Positions 8,883 to 17,540 of a DNA stretch of 64,000 bases are shown here, piece after piece; position 1 is the first letter of the stretch; every line of letters starts with the position of its first letter. The position numbers were made by a program, and so were the translations under genes. The notes beneath the pieces were generated by a model. The model worked only from the letters and a program-made list of their open reading frames with translations. It was not told the DNA's origin and did no database searches. Origin of the DNA: Corynebacterium phocae. Its GTDB lineage: Bacteria > Actinomycetota > Actinomycetes > Mycobacteriales > Mycobacteriaceae. The stretch covers positions 1 to 64,000 of the forward strand of contig NZ_VXKJ01000046.1 of assembly GCF_008693075.1 (NCBI RefSeq), written 5' to 3'.

Positions 8883-9381
8883 CTATGGAGTGCAGGCGCT
8901 GGTGAGCGGGCTGCCAGTACGCCGCTTCCACGGCCGTTAGCTCCCGGAAATGGGGCGAGGTCAGCTGGTCTAGCGCGCGGATGTAGTCCGGGACCACCTC
9001 CCGTTGCAGGCGCAGACCCATGGTCAGGTGCGGCACCCAGCGCGGTCCGCGCCCGTCCGGGTTGGCGGCGCTCAGGCTGCGCGCAGCTTCTTCCAGGGCG
9101 GCGTTAGTCTCTAGCAGCCACGCCACGGTTTGTTTTCGTTTGGTGCCAAAGACCACCGTCCCGGCGCGCCGGAACGTGGCGGGGATAAGAGGGGGCAAAA
9201 GCTGCTGGGCTAGCTCCACGACCGCCGGGGACATTCGCGGGGCGAAGGTCAAGGAAATGTGCGGGCGCTGCTGCTGCGCTGGTAGGCCGCGCTGGGCCAG
9301 CTGTGCGAACAGCCCGTCAATGTAGTCCCGGTCCGGCTCCGCAAGGTATAACAACAAGTTCTCTGGCGACTGTTTACTCAT
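8860..9381 (-). CDS. 2'-5' RNA ligase / 2H phosphoesterase superfamily protein
   Basis: 173 residues from the ATG at 9381 (MSKQSPENLLLYL), preceded by aaggaaact; the upstream extension to 9417 is not needed. The two H-x-T/S catalytic motifs of the 2H superfamily are visible as PHISLTF (about residue 40) and PHLTMGL (about residue 125), spaced as expected. These enzymes act on 2',3'-cyclic phosphates or 2'-5' linkages in RNA; the physiological substrate in actinobacteria is not established. It is convergent with putA. Confidence 0.85.
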   Translation of the reverse strand: MSKQSPENLLLYLAEPDRDYIDGLFAQLAQRGLPAQQQRPHISLTFAPRMSPAVVELAQQLLPPLIPATFRRAGTVVFGTKRKQTVAWLLETNAALEEAARSLSAANPDGRGPRWVPHLTMGLRLQREVVPDYIRALDQLTSPHFRELTAVEAAYWQPAHQRLHSIAKAAPPS

Positions 9382-9793
9382 AGTTTCCTTCCCGGTCTTT
9401 GGCCTTACCCTACCCAAAAATGTGGACTAACTTCCCGTTCCGCTCCGCCAAGGCGTGACCTGCGCTGAACTTGGAACTTGCCCGTAACTTTGTTGAACAT
9501 TTTCCAAGAAGGACGGTGAGCGTCCGTGGCAGACCTCCCTGCACACCTAACCATTGACCTCAACGCCGGCCTCGGGGATCCTACGGGAAGCACCAGGGTG
9601 CCCCAGCTCAAGCCCCACCGTTCCGTATAAAGCGGGTAAGACGGCACCGCGCGCCACAAACCACAGCGCTGCGCAGGGCAGCAATCGCGGGCGCGTAATC
9701 CTTTGCGGTCTACCACTGAGAGTCTGGTCCCCGGCGGGTAGCGTAGAATACCGCCTGAGAGACAATGTTCCCCAGGGGTAACCGGGTAGGTAA
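9382..9793. other. 412-bp gap with gene remnant and promoter
   Basis: Divergent spacer between the 2H phosphoesterase and the RNase H-like gene. It contains the 34-codon frame at 9526-9630 described separately. A possible -10 hexamer tagaat (9744-9749) lies about 45 bases upstream of the RNase H-like start. No other gene was seen. Confidence 0.5.
9526..9630 (+). pseudogene. Possible N-terminal remnant of a LamB/YcsF (5-oxoprolinase subunit A) gene
   Basis: A 34-codon frame from GTG at 9526 to TAA at 9628. Its residues 9-17 read TIDLNAGLG, close to the invariant start of LamB/YcsF proteins (IDLNADLGE). After about ten further codons the resemblance stops and the frame ends. An aagaagga site lies upstream. 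It could be a decayed pxpA start or a chance match; the similarity is short. Confidence 0.3.
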
Positions 9794-10876
9794 ATGGCAC
9801 AGAACAAGGCGGTAAAGCTTTCCACGCTGATGGGAAAGTCCTCCAGGACTTACCAATCACGGCAGGTCACCGACGCCATGGTGGCCGCCCCCACGCACGT
9901 GGCCATTGCCATCTGGGATATCTCCTGGAAAGGCACCGCCCACGGGAAGCTCTACGGCTGGGTCATTGCCGTGGACGCGGGCCCACAGAAGCGCTTTGTA
10001 CGCACCGGGCAAACTTCCGCAGCCAACCCCCACCCGGAGGCGTTCGCGGCGTTTCGCGCCGCCATCCGTGGCTGCCCCACCCCGGTGTGGGTAGTAGTAG
10101 GCAGGCGTCAAGCTGCCCTTGGCACCCGGATTCGCAAAGCAGGGTTTCTTGTCACCGGGTCTTTTGCCGAGGAAAACCGGGCCAGCAAGCGGGCCAGCGA
10201 CATGCGCAAAATCCACGAGGTACGCGCCGTACGCAAATCCCGCAAGGAAGGTCAACAGCCCCAAAAACGAGCCTCCACGGTGGAAGCCCAACCCACGCAC
10301 TGGTTGCCCAACCGTTCCCGCTTTTCCGGTAGCGGCCACCACGTCCGCATAGCCACAGATGCCTCCTCAGACACGGTCAGCAAGGGGACCATGTGCTTTG
10401 TAGCCAACAATGGGGACTACCAACTCCGCACCCGGATGACCACCGCCAGCACCGACGAATTAGAGCTGGAAACCATCACCTTGGCCCTGAAGTATGCCCG
10501 CAAACAAGGCTTTACGCGGGCCATTATTGAATCAGATTCAGTGGGGGCACTAGAGGCTATCGACCACATCTTGGAAGGCGGCCGCGCAGGTAAACGCTGG
10601 CGCGGAGTATCCGCCGGCGCGCGATCACGGTTCCTGCAAGCCTGGAAAGACTTCCACCGCCAGGGCCAGGCTTCAATCGGTCGCGTAATGGGACACTCCG
10701 GGGATCCGCTCAACCACGCAGCGGACCGCATAGCCTACCTGGGCTTGCGTGCCTCTAGCCACCCGGAGAAGGAATCCGCACCAACGGTGTGGGCAGAGGT
10801 CCGCGATATCTCCCGGCAGCTGGCAAAACCCGCTAAACAAGCGGGATCCGGCCGTGCTGCTCCAGGGTCCGGTTAA
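9794..10876 (+). CDS. RNase H-like protein with a degenerate second RNase H-like lobe
   Basis: 360 residues. The C-terminal half (about 183-318) is a recognisable RNase HI-type domain: IATDASSD (Asp189), ELELE (Glu224/226), IIESDSVGAL (Asp248) and GHSGDPLNHAAD (His301, Asp311), giving the DEDD set. The N-terminal half (about 35-110) follows the same pattern, HVAIAIWDIS then HPEAFAAFRAAI then VWVVVGRR, but lacks the third Asp, so it looks like a duplicated, probably inactive copy; this is my inference. A basic linker (residues 128-175) joins them. RNase HI removes RNA from RNA:DNA hybrids. The last 44 bases overlap the convergent gene at 10833. Confidence 0.8.
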   Translation: MAQNKAVKLSTLMGKSSRTYQSRQVTDAMVAAPTHVAIAIWDISWKGTAHGKLYGWVIAVDAGPQKRFVRTGQTSAANPHPEAFAAFRAAIRGCPTPVWVVVGRRQAALGTRIRKAGFLVTGSFAEENRASKRASDMRKIHEVRAVRKSRKEGQQPQKRASTVEAQPTHWLPNRSRFSGSGHHVRIATDASSDTVSKGTMCFVANNGDYQLRTRMTTASTDELELETITLALKYARKQGFTRAIIESDSVGALEAIDHILEGGRAGKRWRGVSAGARSRFLQAWKDFHRQGQASIGRVMGHSGDPLNHAADRIAYLGLRASSHPEKESAPTVWAEVRDISRQLAKPAKQAGSGRAAPGSG

Positions 10877-11537
10877 CCAATTCCTCAATGGGCTCCATGC
10901 CCAGCTCCACCGCCCGGTTATACAGCTCCACCGCCACCTCTGGATCCCGCTGTGCCACATCCAGTGCAGCCAGCTGGATCAGATCCCTTATGCGGGTGGC
11001 GGGATCTGCGAAGGCGGTGCGCAGGGCGGCATCGAAAAGTAGATTGCGGTACATGCCAACGGTGTACTGACCGGGACTGGTAAACCCCTCCCTGCCAGGC
11101 TGGCCCAGATCCGGAAATAGCTGCGGGCCAGAGTTGCTCCCAGCAGTGGGATACACCCAGTCCTGACCAAAGTACGGACCCCAGCCGGCTTTGAGCAACC
11201 GGACGTTGCTGGCAACAGGTTGGAATAGCTGCCCCTCAGCAGCAAATACGCCCATGCGTCCACGGTGGATACCCCACACTGCCTGGTAGTGGGTCACCAA
11301 GGCCTGCCCCAGGACGTACTCTAATTGCCGGTTGCTATGGGCCTCCGGATTATCCGCAACGTAGGTACCAAAGTCGTTGAGCCACGGGATGGACCACGGT
11401 TTTTCTGTGGACTGGAACGCGGGCACAAAGGTGGCATCAAAATCCTCGAAAGCCTTGGAGGCCCGCTTGGCGTAGGCAGCAATCTTTTCCGCATGCTTGT
11501 CTTGCTGAGGCGCGAGCTTGGCAGAGAGGATTTCCAT
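10833..11537 (-). CDS. Unknown protein, last gene of the ECF sigma cluster
   Basis: 234 residues from the ATG at 11537, which has a GGGGG-type site seven bases upstream. A GTG at 11561 would overlap the preceding gene and has no site. It is soluble, with aromatic-rich central segments (WGPYFGQDWVYP, FPDLGQPG) and a helical C-terminal third ending in a TPR-like stretch (DVAQRDPEVAVELYNRAVELGM). It starts 12 bp after the stop of the anti-sigma-like gene and is probably co-transcribed with it. I do not recognise the family. Its 3' end overlaps the convergent RNase H-like gene. Confidence 0.7.
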   Translation of the reverse strand: MEILSAKLAPQQDKHAEKIAAYAKRASKAFEDFDATFVPAFQSTEKPWSIPWLNDFGTYVADNPEAHSNRQLEYVLGQALVTHYQAVWGIHRGRMGVFAAEGQLFQPVASNVRLLKAGWGPYFGQDWVYPTAGSNSGPQLFPDLGQPGREGFTSPGQYTVGMYRNLLFDAALRTAFADPATRIRDLIQLAALDVAQRDPEVAVELYNRAVELGMEPIEELVNRTLEQHGRIPLV

Positions 11538-11548
11538 AAACCCCCACT

Positions 11549-12619
11549 TTAGCGGATGCACCCTATGTCAAAAGTATCAGCGGACCTTTGTGGTTGACTG
11601 CCGGGAAACTCAACTTCCAGCTTAGAGTAGAGCTTGGCGTTGAAGCCGCACTCTTCACGCTGGCCCAAGGTCACGGTGACAGGCAAGTCCACAAATTTGC
11701 CCTCCGCACAGAAGGGGTCACAATCATTGATGGTGGCCACAGCGGTGGCCGTTGCGGTGTCAGCCCCCCAATTGCTCCATTCAATATCATGCAGCACGTA
11801 ATTATTGTCGGCGCAGCCCAGCGAAATCTCCGCCGGCCCCTCCAGGTTGGGGGTAGCCACACAGCCTAAGATGGCGGTGGCTTCCACGGTGGTGGTGACA
11901 CCGGGTGCCACGAGGTTATGCGCTTCCAAAAGCTGCCCAGTGTGGGTGAGTACTCTGAAAGTCAGCTCGCCCGCGCTAAAGGTGGCCACCTCTCCGTGTT
12001 CTTGCAAATTCACGTCCATTTGGGACAAGGCGTTGTACACCGCTGCGTGCTGGGCAGAGCTCAGGCTGGGGTGGAGCAGCAACTCCACTAAGCCCTGCGG
12101 GGTGCCGCCGGCAAGTTCTTTAAGCTGCTCGGCCGAGGTAGCACTGGCAAGCTCGGCCGCTGTGACAGGGAGTGCAATGTCAAAGGCGGGGCCTTCAACT
12201 GCAGTCACCTGGGTGGGCTCAGCGCCACGCGCGGCCTCGTACTCGGTGACCTGGGTGGTGCGGTCATTTTTATCAATGCGCTTGAGGTAGGCCTGGTTAC
12301 TCACGCCCGTAGTGAGGAAATCATCCTGCTGCGCACTGGCCTGGCCGGCAGCAAGCAGCAGCTCCGCAGCCGTGGCCTGTGGGGTGTGATTGTTAAACCC
12401 CGGCACGCCTAAGCCGCCGATAACCAGCAGGGCAGCCGCCGCAGCAGCTACAGCACCGGTACCAAACCAGGGACGGCGTCGGTGAATACTGACCACGTTG
12501 TCCTGAGCCAGGATTTGCCGCAAGGCTTCATCCGCGCGTTGTTGCTGCTGTGGGTCCAAGGCGGGATCCGGAACAGGATTAGCAGCACGGAGCTGGGCAA
12601 TGATGTCTTTGTCGGTCAT
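11549..12619 (-). CDS. Single-pass membrane protein, likely anti-sigma partner
   Basis: 356 residues. A cytoplasmic N-terminus of about 48 residues (DKDIIAQLRAANPVPDP, the start typical of actinobacterial CU044_5270-type proteins) is followed by one membrane helix (about 52-72, AVAAAAAALLVIGGL) and a large extracytoplasmic domain with several Cys (DCDPFC, EECGF, IGCIR). Its ATG overlaps the sigma factor stop by four bases, the usual arrangement for a sigma/anti-sigma pair. No zinc-binding HxxxCxxC motif is visible, so it is not a ZAS-type anti-sigma. The regulatory role is inferred from position and topology. Confidence 0.7.
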   Translation of the reverse strand: MTDKDIIAQLRAANPVPDPALDPQQQQRADEALRQILAQDNVVSIHRRRPWFGTGAVAAAAAALLVIGGLGVPGFNNHTPQATAAELLLAAGQASAQQDDFLTTGVSNQAYLKRIDKNDRTTQVTEYEAARGAEPTQVTAVEGPAFDIALPVTAAELASATSAEQLKELAGGTPQGLVELLLHPSLSSAQHAAVYNALSQMDVNLQEHGEVATFSAGELTFRVLTHTGQLLEAHNLVAPGVTTTVEATAILGCVATPNLEGPAEISLGCADNNYVLHDIEWSNWGADTATATAVATINDCDPFCAEGKFVDLPVTVTLGQREECGFNAKLYSKLEVEFPGSQPQRSADTFDIGCIR

Positions 12620-13083
12620 GAGGTTTTCTCCAAGGCTTCAGCCAAACGGGTTCGGGCACGGTGCAGCCTCACGCGCGCATTTACCGCGCTCAAGTTTAGG
12701 GTGGCTGCGATTTCAGCGGCGGATAACCCTTCCCAAGCATGCAAGGTGAGGATTTCCCGGTCTGCGGTGCCCAGGGTGAGCAACGCACGGTTGATATCTA
12801 GCGATAGATCCACGTTGGGGGAAAAATCCACCCCCACGGAATCATGGTCGTCAATGGTGTCCAGCTCCGGGGTGGAGGACTCCTTGCGGTAGTACTCCCG
12901 CATGACGTTGCGGGCCACCCCGTAGAACCACGGCAGCACCGGGCCCTTGACTGTCTCGAAGTTCCTCCAAGCGCGTGCGAAGGTCTCTGCCGCCAAGTCC
13001 TCTGCCCGCTCCGCCGGAACACGACGGCGCAAAAAGGCGAGGACTGCCGGGTAGTGCTCTCGGTACGCTTGCGTGAAATCCAC
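12616..13083 (-). CDS. ECF RNA polymerase sigma factor
   Basis: 155 residues from GTG at 13083, the only start codon after the in-frame stop. Sigma region 2 is seen as DLAAETFARAWRNFE (about 29-43) with GVARNVMREYYR (2.4), and region 4 as GLSAAEIAATLNLSAVNARVRLHRAR (about 118-143). There is no extra C-terminal domain. It directs core polymerase to a small regulon, probably including its own cluster (see the promoter at 13533). It overlaps the downstream membrane partner by ATGA. I cannot assign it to a named sigma factor. Confidence 0.9.
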   Translation of the reverse strand: MDFTQAYREHYPAVLAFLRRRVPAERAEDLAAETFARAWRNFETVKGPVLPWFYGVARNVMREYYRKESSTPELDTIDDHDSVGVDFSPNVDLSLDINRALLTLGTADREILTLHAWEGLSAAEIAATLNLSAVNARVRLHRARTRLAEALEKTS

Positions 13084-13114
13084 GTGCTCTATAGATACTT
13101 CGAGTTAAGGGGCT

Positions 13115-13480
13115 TTAGGAGTTAGCTGCCGTATCAAAGCGGAAGGTTGCGGACTGGTCTCCACAGGTGACCGTGTAGGTGTGGAAGCCTTCATCTGGGC
13201 CTTCGCCAATTTGCTCCGGTGCCGTGATGAAACCGCCCATCTCTGCGGTGTCCGCCATGGGGGAAAGCTCGGTCTGCGCACCGAAGGAGGTGGTCAAAGA
13301 GGCCTCTCCCACTTTTTCACAGTTGCTCAGGAAGAGCATCTCAGCGCCGGGCTTCAACAGGTCTTGAGTGCTGGCGGTCAGGACCTGGTCCTGGGCACCG
13401 GCTTCCTGATTGGCGGAGCAGCCAACGCAACCAACGGCGGCAAAAGCTAGAGCAGCAGCGGCGGTCATGATCTTTTTCAT
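13115..13480 (-). CDS. Small secreted lipoprotein, first gene of the ECF cluster
   Basis: 121 residues. Signal peptide MKKIMTAAAALAFAAVGCVGC with two candidate lipobox cysteines (residues 18 and 21; GCVGC). The mature part is small and acidic with two further Cys (SNCEK, VTCGD) that may form a disulfide. It has no recognised domain. It lies 31 bp upstream of the ECF sigma gene on the same strand and behind an ECF-type promoter, so it may be an envelope sensor or an output of the sigma system. AAAGGA precedes the ATG. Confidence 0.75.
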   Translation of the reverse strand: MKKIMTAAAALAFAAVGCVGCSANQEAGAQDQVLTASTQDLLKPGAEMLFLSNCEKVGEASLTTSFGAQTELSPMADTAEMGGFITAPEQIGEGPDEGFHTYTVTCGDQSATFRFDTAANS

Positions 13481-13930
13481 GGTGAAATCCTTTGTAATCG
13501 GTGAGCTTCCCCGGATGGGAAACCAGCGGGTGAACGACTGTTCATCTAGTTAGTTGCCGGCGCGGGGAGATTGTTACACCCGGATTTAAAAGAAGGCGCC
13601 GCCGCTATCATCTGAAGGTTGCGCTCCCCAGGAAAAGCGGCGGCGGCCGGTTTCTTGACGGGCCCCAATACTCCGCCAAGTTTTTGTGATTGCCTCCCGC
13701 TGGCTGGGGTCACAGCGGGGTGTGTTTCCAGGCCGCACCTACCGTGGGCCCGTAGTCACCGAGATTACACGGACATCCATATACCCGCCCCGGTTTTAAT
13801 CATCTTCCGAATATCGGGGGCAGTAAATGGGGGTGAATCATGCATTCCCACTGTATGAAGAGGGGCTTTAGGCCCAAACGGACTTATCAGCGCCGCCTCT
13901 TAAGGGACGCACAGGGTTTCATTCCACCCC
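13481..13930. other. 450-bp gap with long-range inverted repeats
   Basis: No convincing gene. It contains the ECF-type promoter; a perfect 10-base inverted repeat (cgccgccgct 13597-13606, agcggcggcg 13636-13645) flanked by aagaa and ttctt, which looks like a terminator readable on either strand; and a distant 8-base pair acgggccc (13658-13665) / gggcccgt (13746-13753). A 79-codon frame on the plus strand has no site or protein-like composition. Confidence 0.5.
13533..13558 (-). promoter_or_regulatory. ECF-type promoter upstream of the lipoprotein-sigma cluster
   Basis: On the minus strand GGCAAC (13558-13553), a 16-base spacer, then CGTT (13536-13533). This matches the general ECF pattern of a GGAAC-like -35 and CGTT/CGTC -10. 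The predicted start lies about 45 bases before the lipoprotein ATG, suggesting autoregulation by the sigma factor two cistrons down. Confidence 0.5.
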
Positions 13931-15367
13931 CTAGGGCTGTGCAACGTAGTGCAACTCTAGGTAGTGGTCTATTCCCTCCGCGCCACCCTCACGCCCAAAA
14001 CCGGAGGCTTTGATACCGCCGAAGGGGGCCGCGACATCGGAAATGCCGCCCCTATTGAGCCCCACCATGCCAGCTTGCAGCTCATTGGCCAGGCGGGCCA
14101 CCGTGTGGGCGTTTTCCGAAAACGCGTACGCCGCCAGCCCGAACTTGGTGTCATTGGCCCGCTCAATGGCCTCATCTAGAGACTCGAAGGTGGAGATCAC
14201 CGCCACCGGGCCAAAGATCTCCTCCTTGAGAATATCTGCACCCGGCTTGACGTCCGTGAGCACCGTGGCGGGATAGAAAAAGCCCGGACCTTGCGGGGTA
14301 AAACCTCCGGTGAGCGCGGTGGCCCCCGCGCCGATAGCCTGATCCACCAATTTTGCCACGTGATCGCGCTGCTCCGCGTTGACCAGAGGACCCAGCGTAG
14401 TTGTCTCATCCATGCCATAACCCGTGACATAGGACTGGAATTTATCCACTACCTTTTCCTGGAATTCCTCTACCCGTGAGGAATGCACCAAGAAACGGTT
14501 GGCGGCAATACAGGTCTGGCCGTTATTACGCATTTTTGCCACCATAAGCCCCTTGATAACCCGGTCCATATCCGCGTCCGCACACACGATAAACGGCGCA
14601 TTTCCGCCCAGCTCCATGGTGGTGCGCTGCAGGTTCTTGGCGGACTGTTCCACCAAAGTTTGCCCCACCTTCGTGGAACCGGTGAAGGTCACCTTCCGCA
14701 ACCGGGGGTCATCCATAAGCTCTTTGGACAGGTTCTTGGAATCAGTGGAGGTGATAAAAGACAGGGTCCCGTGGGGCACGTCATGGCGCGCAAAGACTTC
14801 CGCCACCACCTCACCAAAGGCCAGCATGGTCAACGGGGTGGCCGCAGCAGGCTTGACAATCATGGTGCACCCAGCGGCCAGCGCCGGCGCAATTTTCCGG
14901 GTAGCCATGGCCAAAGGAAAATTCCACGGAGTAATGGCCAAGCAGGGGCCCACCGGGTGCGGCCGGACGGTGATAGTGCCATTTCCGGCTGGTGACGCAG
15001 CGTAACGGCCGGGAAGCCTAATGGCCTCACCGGCAAACCACCGCAAGTAGGCCGCACCGTAGTCCACCTCAGCTAAAGCGTCCTTCCATGTCTTGCCCAT
15101 CTCATTGACCATGAGCGTGGCAAATTCATCCTTGCGCTCCATGACGGCGTGAAACAGGTCCATCAAAATATCGTGGCGGGCCTGGGGCGCAAACGCGGCC
15201 CACGGTTTTTGGGCCGCATGCGCCAAATCCAGCGCTTTCATCCAATCTGCGGAGGCACCGTCAGCTACTTCCGCAAGCACCTCCTCGGTTGCGGGGTTGA
15301 GCACTGTAAAAGTCTTGCCGGATTCTGCGGGCACGTTCTTGGTTCCAAGCCAAAGGTTTTCAATCAT
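13931..15367 (-). CDS. gabD: NAD(P)+-dependent succinate-semialdehyde dehydrogenase
   Basis: 478 residues, full length for the class. Aldehyde dehydrogenase signatures: ITPWNFPLAMATRKIAPALA (cofactor), FTGSTKVGQ, MELGGNAPFIV (general base Glu) and NNGQTCIAANR (catalytic Cys), then EEIFGPV and the GFGREGG end. It oxidises succinate semialdehyde to succinate, joining the TCA cycle. The start overlaps the stop of the upstream YdcF-like gene by four bases, so it is the end of a purK-purE-ydcF-gabD run. Substrate assignment is by overall resemblance; other semialdehydes are possible. Confidence 0.85.
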   Translation of the reverse strand: MIENLWLGTKNVPAESGKTFTVLNPATEEVLAEVADGASADWMKALDLAHAAQKPWAAFAPQARHDILMDLFHAVMERKDEFATLMVNEMGKTWKDALAEVDYGAAYLRWFAGEAIRLPGRYAASPAGNGTITVRPHPVGPCLAITPWNFPLAMATRKIAPALAAGCTMIVKPAAATPLTMLAFGEVVAEVFARHDVPHGTLSFITSTDSKNLSKELMDDPRLRKVTFTGSTKVGQTLVEQSAKNLQRTTMELGGNAPFIVCADADMDRVIKGLMVAKMRNNGQTCIAANRFLVHSSRVEEFQEKVVDKFQSYVTGYGMDETTTLGPLVNAEQRDHVAKLVDQAIGAGATALTGGFTPQGPGFFYPATVLTDVKPGADILKEEIFGPVAVISTFESLDEAIERANDTKFGLAAYAFSENAHTVARLANELQAGMVGLNRGGISDVAAPFGGIKASGFGREGGAEGIDHYLELHYVAQP

Positions 15368-15834
15368 GCGCCCCAGGGTAGCGGTTTTAACAAACGCCGG
15401 AGCACAATTCGCGCTACCGAGTGCGGTGTGGCAAAAACTTCCCGCAGGTAATTATAAGGTTGCTGTTCCCGGGGAGTCGGGGCAGACACCACCTGCACGG
15501 GAATTTTCAGGTGCCATGCCCATAGCCGGGTGCGCAGGGCGTGAAAGTCACTGGTAACAACAGTAAAGCGAGCAGCGGTGGGGCGCATGGCGCGAACGTA
15601 TTCCAGGTTTTCATTGGTGGAGGTCGCGTGTGGCTCCACGGCCACGGTATAGGCACCGGGATGAGTGCGGTGCTGCAGCAAGAAATCCCGCATGGCCCGG
15701 GCCTCAAGGTACCCGGTGACAATGATTTCCTGACCAGGCCGGGCCAGCGCAGCAGCGGTAAGCAGCCGCTGCTCCAGCATGGGGCCGGGCTGCCCGTTGA
15801 CAACCCGCGAGCCCATCACAACGATGGGCTCCAC
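15364..15834 (-). CDS. YdcF-like DUF218 family protein
   Basis: 156 residues. Features of the DUF218/YdcF fold are an N-terminal IVVMGSRVVNG strand-loop, a central THPGAYTVAVEPHATSTNENLEYV segment containing the conserved E-x-x-a-x-s-T-x-E-N pattern, and VVTSDFHALR. Unlike many family members it has no membrane helix and is probably cytoplasmic. The function of the family is unclear; roles in envelope metabolism have been proposed. The start overlaps the purE stop by one base and its end overlaps gabD. Confidence 0.75.
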   Translation of the reverse strand: MEPIVVMGSRVVNGQPGPMLEQRLLTAAALARPGQEIIVTGYLEARAMRDFLLQHRTHPGAYTVAVEPHATSTNENLEYVRAMRPTAARFTVVTSDFHALRTRLWAWHLKIPVQVVSAPTPREQQPYNYLREVFATPHSVARIVLRRLLKPLPWGA

Positions 15835-16334
15835 TACTCACCCATGAGCTTGGCACGCAGATTGGCGTCTTTTTCTTCAACTTCCTGCGCCATGGTGGCC
15901 TGGTATTGTGCCATCTTCTCCACCAGAGCCGGGTCCCCGGCGCCCAGTATCCGGACGGCCAGCAGGCCGGCGTTTTTGGCACCGCCTATGGACACCGTGG
16001 CTACCGGCACGCCGCCCGGCATCTGCACAATGGACAGCAGGGAATCTAAGCCGTCCAGCTCAGCCAGCGCGCGCGGGACACCAATGACGGGTAGCGGCGT
16101 GGCAGCAGCCACCATTCCCGGCAGGTGTGCCGCACCACCGGCGCACGCGATAATGGCCTTCAGACCGCGCTCGTGCGCCCCCTTGGCATAGGCCAACATC
16201 TTCTTCGGGGTGCGGTGGGCAGAAACCACGCCCACTTCAAACGGAACCCCAAAATCAGCGAGTACCTGCGCCGCGGGCTCAACGGTGGGCCAATCAGAAT
16301 CAGAGCCCATGATGAGGCCTACGAGTGGTGACAT
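15834..16334 (-). CDS. purE: N5-carboxyaminoimidazole ribonucleotide mutase PurE
   Basis: 166 residues from the ATG at 16334 with aaaggagc upstream; the longer frame to 16364 reads into purK. Class I PurE motifs are clear: [23 protein letters not shown] with the catalytic His, and the [12 protein letters not shown] and [10 protein letters not shown] segments. It converts N5-CAIR to CAIR in de novo purine synthesis and partners PurK directly upstream. Confidence 0.95.
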   Translation of the reverse strand: MSPLVGLIMGSDSDWPTVEPAAQVLADFGVPFEVGVVSAHRTPKKMLAYAKGAHERGLKAIIACAGGAAHLPGMVAAATPLPVIGVPRALAELDGLDSLLSIVQMPGGVPVATVSIGGAKNAGLLAVRILGAGDPALVEKMAQYQATMAQEVEEKDANLRAKLMGE

Positions 16335-16345
16335 TTTTGCTCCTT

Positions 16346-17518
16346 TTACTTTTCGTCCAACCACCGGGCGTGGACAAGGAAGTCTGCGGCCAGGCGGGCA
16401 TCACGACGGACGTGTTCTACATCCGCACCAGTTAAGTTAACGTGACCAATCTTACGTCCTGCGCGGTGGTCTTTGCCGTAGAGGTGAATCTTGGCCCCGG
16501 GGAAACGTCGGGAAACTTCCATGACCCGCTGAGCAATGGGCATGGAAGGGTCTTTTTCTGCGCCCAGAACGTTAGCCATCACCGTCACCGGCGCAAGAGC
16601 TGTGGTCTCCCCCAGCGGGAAATCCACAACCGCGCGCAGATGTTGTTCAAATTGGGAGGTCACGCAGCCGTCTTGTGTCCAGTGCCCAGTGTTGTGCGGG
16701 CGCATGGCCAGCTCGTTGACCGCAATGGTTTCGCGCCCATCTACCAGGTAAGTGAAAAGCTCAACGGCCAAGACACCTGTTACTCCCAGGTCATCGGCAA
16801 TGTCTTTACCTAGTTGGCGGGTGTGGCGCTCGAGGTAGGAATCCAGGTCCGGGGCCGGCGCAATGGCTTCGGCGCATACGCCGTTTTCCTGCACCGACAT
16901 GGTTACCGGCCACACTTTGATCTCCCCGGAAGGGTTGCGGGCAACCAGTACTGACAGCTCCCGATGCAGCTTCACTTTGCGCTCTGCCATCAGCTTCACG
17001 TCTGCCGCTAGGAGCTTTTCCACGGTTTCGGTTAGCTCTTCGCGCGACTCCGGGAACCAGACCCCCTTGCCGTCGTAGCCACCACGGCACGTCTTGAGGC
17101 ATACTTGGCCCCCAACTTCTTCGCTGAAATCCAGCGCGTCCTGGACCGAGCCAATGGCCGCGAATTCCGGCACGGGGGCACCTAGCTGCACCAAAAGACG
17201 GCGCTGAGCCAGCTTATCTTGGGCATAGATGAGCGCCTCTGGGTGCGGCTCCACCGCATACCCCTCAGCAAGCAAGGCCTGCAGGGCCTGTGGCGGGACG
17301 TGTTCATGGTCAAAGGTCACCGCGTCTGCGCCCTGCGCGGCGGTGAGGCAATCCGCAGTTTTTTGATAATCACCGACCACGATGTCGGGAATAACCTGCG
17401 CGGCCGAGGACGCCTGCTCGCTTGTCAGAACCCGGAGTTTAATTCCTAATTCCACCGCAGCCGGCTGCATCATGCGCGCTAGCTGGCCATCACCTATTAC
17501 CGTTACATTTTTTAGCAC
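16346..17518 (-). CDS. purK: N5-carboxyaminoimidazole ribonucleotide synthase PurK
   Basis: 390 residues from GTG. ATP-grasp enzyme: N-terminal [37 protein letters not shown] (ATP-lid region), VLAVELF and [14 protein letters not shown] near the metal site. It uses ATP and bicarbonate to carboxylate AIR to N5-CAIR, the substrate of PurE. It lies 11 bp upstream of purE, so it is co-transcribed. No strong ribosome site precedes the GTG. Confidence 0.93.
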   Translation of the reverse strand: MLKNVTVIGDGQLARMMQPAAVELGIKLRVLTSEQASSAAQVIPDIVVGDYQKTADCLTAAQGADAVTFDHEHVPPQALQALLAEGYAVEPHPEALIYAQDKLAQRRLLVQLGAPVPEFAAIGSVQDALDFSEEVGGQVCLKTCRGGYDGKGVWFPESREELTETVEKLLAADVKLMAERKVKLHRELSVLVARNPSGEIKVWPVTMSVQENGVCAEAIAPAPDLDSYLERHTRQLGKDIADDLGVTGVLAVELFTYLVDGRETIAVNELAMRPHNTGHWTQDGCVTSQFEQHLRAVVDFPLGETTALAPVTVMANVLGAEKDPSMPIAQRVMEVSRRFPGAKIHLYGKDHRAGRKIGHVNLTGADVEHVRRDARLAADFLVHARWLDEK

Positions 17519-17540
17519 GCATTACATACTAGCCCCGCGC

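Noticed and set aside
13619..13858. 79-codon plus-strand frame in the gap before gabD
   Set aside because: No ribosome site, no hydrophobic or domain pattern, overlaps a hairpin.
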